Assembly (NCBI GenBank): GCA_021156265.1
Contig: JAJNBR010000136.1
Location: 1 to 7,498 of the forward strand
DNA length: 7,498 nucleotides
Reading direction: 5' to 3'
From: Flavipsychrobacter sp.
GTDB taxonomy: Bacteria > Bacteroidota > Bacteroidia > Chitinophagales > Chitinophagaceae
Part shown: positions 1 through 4,786 of the stretch, piece by piece
Position numbering within the stretch: position 1 is the stretch's first letter
Layout: every line of letters begins with the position of its first letter
The notes under the pieces: model-generated
Told to the model about the DNA's origin: nothing
The model's database searches: none
The model's input: the letters and a program-made list of their open reading frames with translations, nothing else
Program-made: the position numbers and the translations under genes

Positions 1-1
1 A

Positions 2-481
2 CGCCATAAGGGTCTTGAATGGGCTAAAGTACAAACGAGGCTTGAGGCAAATGCAGAAGCGCTCTGGTCGCTCAATGCAATGGAAGAGACCGGCGGCGAA
101 CCGGATGTTGTTGGCCACGATAAGAAGACGGGTGAATATATTTTTTTCGATTGTTCAGCGGAAAGCCCTAAAGGCCGCAGAAGTGTTTGTTATGATCATG
201 AAGCGCTGGAGAAGAGAAAAGAACATAAACCCGCTGATAGCGCGATGAACATGGCAGCCGACATGGGCATTGAGCTGTTAACGGAAGAACAATACCGCGA
301 GCTCCAAAAACTTGGAGAGTTCGATCTGAAAACGTCGAGCTGGGTAGTAACGCCTGCGAATATCAGGAAGCTCAGCGGCGCCTTATTTTGCGACCGCCGG
401 TACGACACGGTATTTCTGTATCACAATGGTGTAGAATCCTACTATGCCGCAAGAGGGTTTCGTGGCTCGCTAAGGGTCTGA
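2..481 (+). CDS. DUF4256 family protein, 5'-truncated by window edge
   Basis: The frame is open from base 2, so the gene begins outside the window; 159 codons are visible and about 25-30 N-terminal residues are probably missing. An internal ATG at 80 is not the start, because the upstream codons read RHKGLEWAKVQTRLEANAEA and then LWSLNAMEETGGEPDVV, which matches how this family continues from its N-terminus. Recognisable family blocks are GGEPDVVGHDKKTGEYIFFD, CSAESPKGRRSVCYD, AADMGIELLTEEQYRELQ and the C-terminal FCDRRYDTVFLYHNG...YYAARGFRGSLRV. The family is a short soluble bacterial protein of unknown biochemical function; no signal peptide or membrane segment is visible. It ends 45 bp before the methyltransferase start on the same strand, but a promoter-like element lies between them, so co-transcription is uncertain. 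Family assignment is from memory of the conserved blocks; I infer no function. Confidence 0.9.
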   Translation, partial: RHKGLEWAKVQTRLEANAEALWSLNAMEETGGEPDVVGHDKKTGEYIFFDCSAESPKGRRSVCYDHEALEKRKEHKPADSAMNMAADMGIELLTEEQYRELQKLGEFDLKTSSWVVTPANIRKLSGALFCDRRYDTVFLYHNGVESYYAARGFRGSLRV

Positions 482-484
482 GCC

Positions 485-514
485 TTGTAGTTGGTCTTTA
501 GCACCTCAATTTTG
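485..514 (+). promoter_or_regulatory. Putative Bacteroidota-type promoter for the methyltransferase gene
   Basis: TTG at 485-487 is separated by 19 bp from CAATTTTG at 507-514, which matches the Bacteroidota -7 consensus TAnnTTTG at 7 of 8 positions. The spacing is typical of the TTG / TAnnTTTG pair used by the primary sigma factor of this phylum. Transcription would start near 520-522, leaving a leader of only about 5-7 nt before the ATG at 527. The -33 part overlaps the region just after the DUF4256 stop codon. This is a pattern match only. Confidence 0.5.
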
Positions 515-526
515 TACCTTATCGAT

Positions 527-1333
527 ATGGAAAAGCCTGAAAGCTATATCATCACAGGGGGAGAGGAAGGCAAGAAGCGCCTGAATGTACTCTCAGAGGT
601 GCTGTATTCATATACAAAGACCTTACTGTTGCAGCAAGGTCTGGCTAAGGGTATGTCGTTCCTTGACGTTGGCTGTGGCGGTGGGAATGTATCTGTAATG
701 GCCGCCGGTATGGTTGGCGATGCGGGCAGAGTAACCGCAATCGATTTTGATGAAGAGATCATTGCTCTTAACAAAGAAGAAGTAGCAGCGGCAGGCATTT
801 CAACTATCGCATACGAAACATTGAGTGCGTATGATCTGAGCTCTCGTGACGAGTACGACATTACCTATGCGCGGTTTCTCCTGTCTCATCTTACAGACCC
901 GTTGCGTGTACTGAAAAATATGGCAGCCAGCCTTAAACCGGGTGGACGTGTAATAGTCGAGGATATTCATTTCGACGGTCATTTTTGCTACCCTGCCTGC
1001 ACTGCTTTCAATGAGTACGTAGCACTTTTTACAGCCACGGCCAGTCAACGTGAACAAAACGCCAATATCGGTCCCGAATTATTGCGCCTGTTCGGCGAGG
1101 CAGGTTTGCAGGACGTCGGTTTTGATGTGATACAGCCCACATTTAACACCGGGTCCGGAAAATGGATGGGCTATATTACTATGGATAAAATTAAGGAAGC
1201 GGTCATTGCGCAAGGTCTTGCCGATGCGACAACAATTGACAACATACTCAAGGAACTGGAAACATTCACCAATGACGACACTACGATCATGAGCCTGCCC
1301 CGGATATTCAGGTTTTGGGGAACAAAAAAATGA
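527..1333 (+). CDS. Class I SAM-dependent methyltransferase
   Basis: A protein of 268 residues starting MEKPESYIITGG. The ATG at 527 is preferred over an in-frame TTG at 491, because the 12 extra codons would lie over the promoter-like element and look non-coding. Class I methyltransferase motifs are in order: motif I DVGCGGG at residues 47-53 (SAM binding), the acidic motif II residue D73 in AIDFD (ribose contact), YDITYARFLLSHL around 110-122 (motif IV region), and LKPGGRVIVED at 136-146 (motif VI). The remaining 120 or so residues form a C-terminal extension that probably shapes the substrate site. It resembles small-molecule methyltransferases of the UbiE/Methyltransf_25 kind, but the substrate cannot be told. 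No signal peptide, so cytoplasmic. It converges on the response regulator, with 29 bp between stop codons and no obvious terminator hairpin between them. Confidence 0.92.
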   Translation: MEKPESYIITGGEEGKKRLNVLSEVLYSYTKTLLLQQGLAKGMSFLDVGCGGGNVSVMAAGMVGDAGRVTAIDFDEEIIALNKEEVAAAGISTIAYETLSAYDLSSRDEYDITYARFLLSHLTDPLRVLKNMAASLKPGGRVIVEDIHFDGHFCYPACTAFNEYVALFTATASQREQNANIGPELLRLFGEAGLQDVGFDVIQPTFNTGSGKWMGYITMDKIKEAVIAQGLADATTIDNILKELETFTNDDTTIMSLPRIFRFWGTKK

Positions 1334-1362
1334 CCGTGTCTGAGGCATGTTGCTATTTCCTG

Positions 1363-1752
1363 TTACAGTCCGACCAGGTCATCGGCATTCAGAGGTTTAT
1401 TGATAAAGGAGCGCACATATTCATTGCTGAGTGCAAGCTTTTTCTCTTCGTCGAAGACAGACGATGTAAGCATGATGATCGATTTTCTTTTCGCAGCGCC
1501 TGGTAGTTGTTTATAAGCGCTCAAGAACTGAAATCCATTCATCCCGGGCATATTTACATCCAGAAATATCAGGTCAGGCAGTGAATCTGAGTTGTCTGTC
1601 AGCGTTTCCAGGTATTTCAATGCGTCTGTTGCCGATGCTATGCAGATGGTGTTCTTTGCAAACTTTGCATGGTGCATTACCTTTTCCGCTATGAAACAAT
1701 CCAAAGCAGTATCGTCCACTATCAATACCTTTTCATATTTATAAACCTGCAT
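1363..1752 (-). CDS. Single-domain CheY-like response regulator
   Basis: A receiver (REC) domain of 129 residues with no output domain. The full phosphorylation site is present: acidic pair D13-D14 in VLIVDD, phospho-acceptor D65 in LIFLDVNMPG, T96 in IIMLTSS and K119 in FINKPL. The start chosen is the ATG at 1752-1750 (MQVYKYEKVLIVDD), which fits the normal REC N-terminus; longer in-frame starts to 1818 would run through the -7 box and an inverted repeat. AAAGG lies about 8 bp upstream of the ATG. Such single-domain regulators usually receive phosphate from a histidine kinase and act by protein-protein contact or in a phosphorelay. No kinase is encoded in this window, so the partner is unknown. 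It lies downstream of the VOC gene on the same strand (about 100 bp gap) but has its own promoter-like box. Confidence 0.93.
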   Translation of the reverse strand: MQVYKYEKVLIVDDTALDCFIAEKVMHHAKFAKNTICIASATDALKYLETLTDNSDSLPDLIFLDVNMPGMNGFQFLSAYKQLPGAAKRKSIIMLTSSVFDEEKKLALSNEYVRSFINKPLNADDLVGL

Positions 1753-1775
1753 GAGTAGCACCTTTAATCTTACGG

Positions 1776-1783
1776 CAAACCTA
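1776..1783 (-). promoter_or_regulatory. Putative -7 box (TAGGTTTG) of the response regulator promoter
   Basis: Read on the minus strand, 1783 to 1776 is TAGGTTTG, an exact match to the Bacteroidota -7 consensus TAnnTTTG, 23 bp upstream of the response-regulator ATG. No good TTG is seen at the usual 19-21 bp spacing upstream, so the -33 element is weak or absent. That might suggest dependence on an activator; the box also lies in one arm of an inverted repeat. Confidence 0.4.
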
Positions 1784-1828
1784 CCGTGGTGGTGCAGACT
1801 ACGATACAGTGAAAACACGGTAGTTTTG
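1776..1828. repeat. Imperfect inverted repeat (15-bp arms) upstream of the response regulator
   Basis: The left arm 1776-1790 (CAAACCTACCGTGGT) and right arm 1814-1828 (AACACGGTAGTTTTG) are reverse complements at 13 of 15 positions, including an unbroken 8-bp core CTACCGTG/CACGGTAG. They are separated by 23 bp. The repeat fills much of the 99-bp gap between the VOC gene stop (1852) and the response-regulator start (1752). It could be an operator for a dimeric regulator or a hairpin attenuator; the loop is long for a simple terminator and no T-tract follows. Confidence 0.6.
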
Positions 1829-1851
1829 TTAACCGCTGGTTATTGTAGTAA

Positions 1852-2376
1852 CTACTGCTCATCCAATTCCGATAGCAGATCAGCTATATCCAGGCGATGC
1901 GTGTACATATCCAGAGAGCCGTCTTCCTTCATGGGCCATTCTTCCCTTGGTCTGTCCCGGTATAGTTCCACGCCATTGCCGTCAGGATCATCGAGGTATA
2001 CAGCTTCTGACACACCGTGATCGCTGGCGCCGGTAAAGGGGTAATTATGGTCTATCAGTCTTTTGACAATGGTAGCCAGGTCCTTGCGTGTGGGGTAGAG
2101 GATTGCCGTATGAAACAGGCCCACCGTTCTTGGATTGGCAGGTGGTTTGCCTTTGCTGTACCATGTATTGAGTCCTATGTGGTGGTGGTATCCGCCGGCA
2201 GATATAAAGGCTGCATCTTCGCCGTAGGTCGTGGTAAGCTCAAACCCCAGAAGACCGCAGTAGAACTGTAACGACTTATCCAGGTTACCAACCTTAAGGT
2301 GTACATGCCCAATTGCCGTTTGCGTGGGTATTTTATAATCGTTTATAGTCTGCGATGGTGCAGTATTTTCATTCAT
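1852..2376 (-). CDS. VOC-fold protein, CatE-like glyoxalase/extradiol dioxygenase family
   Basis: A protein of 174 residues with two beta-alpha-beta-beta-beta VOC modules. Module 1 opens with IGHVHLKVGNLDKSLQFYCG (residues 22-41) and contains AGGYHHHIGLNTW (60-72). Module 2 opens with GLFHTAILYPTRKDLA (86-101) and closes with YLDDPDGNGVELYRDRP (127-143). H24, H89 and E137 are at the positions usually occupied by the metal-binding His-His-Glu of this fold. The tail with EEWP, LDMYTHRLDI and DLLSEL resembles Bacillus CatE-type proteins, which are annotated as catechol 2,3-dioxygenases. That enzyme activity is known for few members, so substrate and reaction here are inferred only at family level. 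Cytoplasmic. It is followed on the same strand by the response regulator, without an evident functional link. Confidence 0.9.
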   Translation of the reverse strand: MNENTAPSQTINDYKIPTQTAIGHVHLKVGNLDKSLQFYCGLLGFELTTTYGEDAAFISAGGYHHHIGLNTWYSKGKPPANPRTVGLFHTAILYPTRKDLATIVKRLIDHNYPFTGASDHGVSEAVYLDDPDGNGVELYRDRPREEWPMKEDGSLDMYTHRLDIADLLSELDEQ

Positions 2377-2533
2377 AATGAGCGGTTTCGTCCTATAAAT
2401 TTAGAGAGTTTTTTAATGCCCCATTCCCGAGTATGCCAATAATCGTTAATTTCCGATATTAAATAACCCAATAGATTTCACGGTAGACGGTTGGTTACAG
2501 TGTAGAGCTTAAAACTTCTGACCTGGATAATAT

Positions 2534-2560
2534 AAGAGGCCGACGATACGCCGGCCTCTT
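2534..2560 (-). terminator. Hairpin terminator after the PhnB-like gene
   Basis: AAGAGGCCG at 2534-2542 pairs perfectly with CGGCCTCTT at 2552-2560, a 9-bp GC-rich stem with a 9-nt loop. It begins 18 bp beyond the stop codon of the minus-strand VOC gene, the expected place for its terminator. The T-rich flank (TCTTTCT) is on the plus-strand side, while the minus-strand exit is only U/A-rich (UUAUAUUAU), so it might also work on plus-strand transcripts. Confidence 0.75.
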
Positions 2561-2578
2561 TCTTTCTAACATCCGCTA

Positions 2579-3013
2579 TTAGTTGTTATTAGCATTGGCG
2601 TCGTAGTTGATCATCCAGTTGATGCCGTACTTGTCTTTGAAGTTGCCGTAGTAAGCGCCCCAGAAAGTATCCTGTAGCGGCATTTCTATTTGTCCGCCTG
2701 CCGACAAGCCATTGTATAGTTTTTCAGCTTCTTCGCGGCTGGAGGGATGTAGTGATATATGCACGTTATTTCCTGCTGCCAGTTTTTGACCCATAGAAGG
2801 AATGATGTCAGAAGCCATCAGGGTGGTGTTGGCATCGATAGGAAGTGCAATGTGCATTACGCGGTTCCTCTCATTTTCAGGCAGTTGTTCGGTGCCGGGT
2901 GCTTCGTTCATTTTGTGCACGCCTACAAATTCGCCGCCGAATACTGATTTGTAGAAGGTGAATGCCTCTTCGGCTGTGCCGTCGAAATTGAGGTAAGGAT
3001 TCATTTTTGCCAT
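2579..3013 (-). CDS. PhnB-like VOC family protein
   Basis: A protein of 144 residues with the characteristic opening MAKMNPYLNFDGTAEEAFTF and YKSVFGGEF (residues 5-29), RVMHIALPID (51-60), GNNVHISLH, and the closing block FWGAYYGNFKDKYGINWMIN. This is the PhnB / 3-demethylubiquinone-methyltransferase-like branch of the VOC superfamily. Despite those names, most members have no proven reaction; the fold is usually a dimer that may bind a metal and a small molecule. H54 is a candidate ligand. The first ATG is chosen because family members commonly begin a few residues before NPYLNFDG; M4 is possible. The asparagine-rich tail ANANNN is unremarkable. A strong hairpin follows the stop, and a 496-bp non-coding region lies upstream. 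Cytoplasmic; no sign of co-transcription with the CatE-like gene, since the terminator lies between them. Confidence 0.93.
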   Translation of the reverse strand: MAKMNPYLNFDGTAEEAFTFYKSVFGGEFVGVHKMNEAPGTEQLPENERNRVMHIALPIDANTTLMASDIIPSMGQKLAAGNNVHISLHPSSREEAEKLYNGLSAGGQIEMPLQDTFWGAYYGNFKDKYGINWMINYDANANNN

Positions 3014-3138
3014 AGTACGTGGTGTTTAGATTTTGACTGCAATTACGGAAATTCCTGTAAACTTCACGTTGTGCTTTTTGCAAAAGAAATCCTTTGCTCG
3101 CAAACTAGTTAATTGTTTTTCAGAGGGTTACGGCAAAT

Positions 3139-3241
3139 TTTGTTGTCGTTTGTTGCCGTTTTGGGGAGCAATTCGTTTGCTATAAAATTAACCGATTGTC
3201 TTACAGTCTGTTAGGTGAGATAATAGCCTGTTTTGTTGCCG
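3139..3241. repeat. Three copies of the 10-mer TTTGTTGYCG, two in tandem
   Basis: TTTGTTGTCG (3139-3148) is followed immediately by TTTGTTGCCG (3149-3158), and TTTGTTGCCG returns at 3232-3241. The longer 14-mer TTTGTTGCCGTTTT is exact at 3149-3162 and 3232-3245, 83 bp apart. ACGGCAA at 3130-3136 is the reverse complement of TTGCCGT at 3153-3159, which allows a 7-bp hairpin. Confidence 0.7.
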
Positions 3242-3263
3242 TTTTAGTTTTTCCGAACAAGGC

Positions 3264-3283
3264 ATTGTGTACAATTGTGTACA
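3264..3283. repeat. Perfect tandem 10-bp repeat ATTGTGTACA x2
   Basis: Two exact head-to-tail copies of ATTGTGTACA occupy 3264-3283. The unit length is close to one DNA helical turn, so both copies would face the same side of the helix. The junction contains the 8-bp palindrome ACAATTGT (3271-3278), and each copy ends in the palindromic TGTACA. This looks like a paired protein-binding site but no factor can be named. Confidence 0.7.
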
Positions 3284-3352
3284 TTTTGAAGAGAATTTAA
3301 ACGCACACAATTTATCGTTAGGACGCTGCTCTTTCAAAGAACTTTTACATTA

Positions 3353-3360
3353 CAAATATA
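3353..3360 (-). promoter_or_regulatory. Putative minus-strand -7 box TATATTTG
   Basis: Read on the minus strand, 3360 to 3353 is TATATTTG, an exact TAnnTTTG match in an AT-rich setting. About 10 nt further on is GTTCTTTGAAAGAGC (3342-3328), resembling boxA-type antitermination sequences found in rRNA leaders. The first gene downstream is the PhnB-like gene, whose ATG is about 340 bp away, so either a long leader RNA or a separate small RNA would be produced. I see no TTG at ideal -33 spacing. Confidence 0.4.
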
Positions 3361-3509
3361 CAACAAAATATTAAAATACTGGCGTTTTATTTTTCGGGTG
3401 CTGAACTTGGTTTGTGGTCTATGGGTTGTTAGACCAGTTGCTTCCGGTGGGGATAGGACATTTATAGAATTTTTTATAAATTGGTGATGTTCATTAAAAA
3501 CATGGCATT

Positions 3510-4772
3510 ATGAAAAAGGCGGTATTTGCTGTTGTGCTGGTGTTGTTGGTTGTTGCCGAGTCTTTTGGCCAGGATGCCGCTTTCGAAAACTATGCGCGCG
3601 TGCAGGACAGTCTTTTTGTGGTTGCCTACCAGAACCGCGATACCAAGGCTTTTGAAAAACAGCTGCGGGCTTTCGAAAAAAGATACAATAAGCTGAATGC
3701 TGAAGATAAAAAAGCGTTGCAAGGGACGTATCATGGTGCCTTTTACAACCTGTGCTGTACCTATGCACTGCTCAACAATAAAGAAGCGGCACTCGACAAC
3801 CTGGAAAGATCCATTGCGACAGGATATACCGACTACAAACATATGCAGGCCGACAGTGACCTGGATAATATCAGGAATGAAAAACGCTATGCCGACCTGA
3901 TGGCGCGTGTACGCCCGATCGGCGACTACTCCTATATACTTAACCGTGCGGCGGCATTCAACCGGGAAGATAACCGGGAGTTCCCAAAGTTTACTTACCA
4001 GTCGAAAGACGACAGCAACCTGGTGGCTTTGCGAAAAGCTTTTAAACTTGACTCTATAGCTGGTAAGGCGAACGAGGTATCAAAGATCATTAACCTGATG
4101 CACTGGGTGCACGACTATATTCGGCACGATGGGGCGCATGGTAACCCTGCAGTGTATGATGCTATGAATATGTTGGCCGTGTGCAAAAAAGACAACCGCG
4201 GACTTAATTGCCGTGGACTGGCCACCGTGCTGAACGAGTTTTACCTGGCCATGGGATTCCCCTCGCGGCTCGTGACCTGCCTGCCTAAAGACAGCCTGGG
4301 TATCGACCAGGATTGCCACGTGATCAATGCCGTGTACTCGCGGCAGCTGAAAAAATGGATATGGATGGACCCGACCAATGACGCCTATGTAATGAACGAG
4401 AAAGGGGAGCTGCTGGGAATACCGGAGGTGCGGCAGCGGCTCATAAACGGTGAAACGCTGATCGTGAATCCCGATGCCAACTGGAATCATAAAAGCACGG
4501 CAACCAAGGCCCACTACCTGGATCACTACATGACTAAGAATCTGTACAGGCTGGAATGCCCGGTGGACAGTCGCCACAACCTGGAGAAACGCGGCCAGCG
4601 ATTAACCTACGTAGAACTGCTGCCGCTGGATTATTTCAACCAATCGCCGGGTATGACGAAAGCCGTTAACGAAAAGAACAACACGACTTTTGTACGATAC
4701 AAAACCAATAACCCGGATAAATTCTGGCAAGCGCCGGAGTTGGAACAGCCAGTGTCAGTTGGAAACAACTGA
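3510..4772 (+). CDS. Secreted transglutaminase-like protein with N-terminal TPR-like region
   Basis: A protein of 420 residues. Residues 1-20 form a Sec signal peptide: MKKA, then the hydrophobic VFAVVLVLLVVA, with likely cleavage after SFG before QD. Residues about 70-135 (ALLNNKEAALDNLERSIATG, then a YTDYKHMQADSDLDNIR stretch) look like the end of a TPR/superhelical unit. The transglutaminase-like core carries C234 in GLNCRGLATVLNEFY, H270 in DQDCHVINAVYS and D287 in WIWMDPTND, the Cys-His-Asp triad in the right order and spacing. Bacterial members may act as proteases, peptide-crosslinkers or amidases, so the reaction is unknown. No lipobox or T9SS domain is visible, so it is probably periplasmic or released across the inner membrane. 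The ATG at 3510 has A-rich sequence upstream and no strong Shine-Dalgarno, usual in this phylum. It converges on the 4787-5770 gene with 14 bp between stops. Confidence 0.9.
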   Translation: MKKAVFAVVLVLLVVAESFGQDAAFENYARVQDSLFVVAYQNRDTKAFEKQLRAFEKRYNKLNAEDKKALQGTYHGAFYNLCCTYALLNNKEAALDNLERSIATGYTDYKHMQADSDLDNIRNEKRYADLMARVRPIGDYSYILNRAAAFNREDNREFPKFTYQSKDDSNLVALRKAFKLDSIAGKANEVSKIINLMHWVHDYIRHDGAHGNPAVYDAMNMLAVCKKDNRGLNCRGLATVLNEFYLAMGFPSRLVTCLPKDSLGIDQDCHVINAVYSRQLKKWIWMDPTNDAYVMNEKGELLGIPEVRQRLINGETLIVNPDANWNHKSTATKAHYLDHYMTKNLYRLECPVDSRHNLEKRGQRLTYVELLPLDYFNQSPGMTKAVNEKNNTTFVRYKTNNPDKFWQAPELEQPVSVGNN

Positions 4773-4775
4773 CAC
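4752..4775 (+). other. 10-bp GAAA-tetraloop hairpin enclosing the transglutaminase stop codon
   Basis: GTGTCAGTTG (4752-4761) pairs perfectly with CAACTGACAC (4766-4775) around the loop GAAA (4762-4765), a GNRA tetraloop on the plus-strand RNA. The left arm encodes V415-S416-V417 and the first base of G418, and the TGA stop (4770-4772) lies in the right arm. No T-tract follows on either strand, so it is not a standard intrinsic terminator. It might protect the 3' end of the mRNA or help end transcription between two convergent genes. Confidence 0.65.
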
Positions 4776-4786
4776 CACAGGAATAT

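Larger units (their letters stand above)
3014..3509. other. Non-coding, AT-rich, repeat-bearing divergent intergenic region
   Basis: About 496 bp separate the start codons of the divergent PhnB-like (minus) and transglutaminase-like (plus) genes. No convincing reading frame is present. The region must hold the promoters of both genes. It contains three copies of the 10-mer TTTGTTGYCG, a perfect tandem of ATTGTGTACA, a minus-strand TATATTTG box with a boxA-like sequence after it, and A/T-rich tracts near 3361-3390 and 3461-3480. I saw no tRNA, no familiar riboswitch and no DnaA-box cluster. Its length and repeat content exceed what two simple promoters need. Confidence 0.7.

Noticed and set aside
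196..408. Minus-strand open frame opposite the DUF4256 gene
   Set aside because: It lies wholly inside a well-supported gene, has serine-rich low-quality composition and no recognisable motif.
491..526. Upstream TTG start for the methyltransferase giving 12 extra residues
   Set aside because: The extra codons coincide with the promoter-like element and do not resemble family N-termini; the ATG at 527 is better.
544..1348. Several minus-strand open frames opposite the methyltransferase gene
   Set aside because: They are antisense shadows with no domain signal, while the plus-strand frame carries full methyltransferase motifs.
1315..1506. Short plus-strand frame (63 codons) between methyltransferase and response regulator
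   Set aside because: It overlaps both real genes and encodes no recognisable protein.
1753..1818. Longer N-terminus for the response regulator
   Set aside because: It would add 22 residues ahead of the normal receiver start and run through the -7 box and inverted repeat.
2479..2486. Third CACGGTAG copy as an extra operator of the inverted repeat
   Set aside because: A single 8-mer match in a window of this size is not surprising, and no partner arm is present.
3130..3290. CRISPR-like array in the intergenic repeats
   Set aside because: Units are only 10-14 bp, with irregular spacing and no spacer pattern.
3301..3345. Possible rRNA leader, or replication-origin signal, from the GCTCTTTC and TTTATCGTTA sequences
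   Set aside because: No rRNA gene follows on either strand and no DnaA-box cluster is present; only the boxA-like resemblance was kept, as a weak finding.
4080..4577. Minus-strand 165-codon frame opposite the transglutaminase gene
   Set aside because: It is a shadow of the plus-strand gene, with no domain, no signal peptide and no plausible start context.
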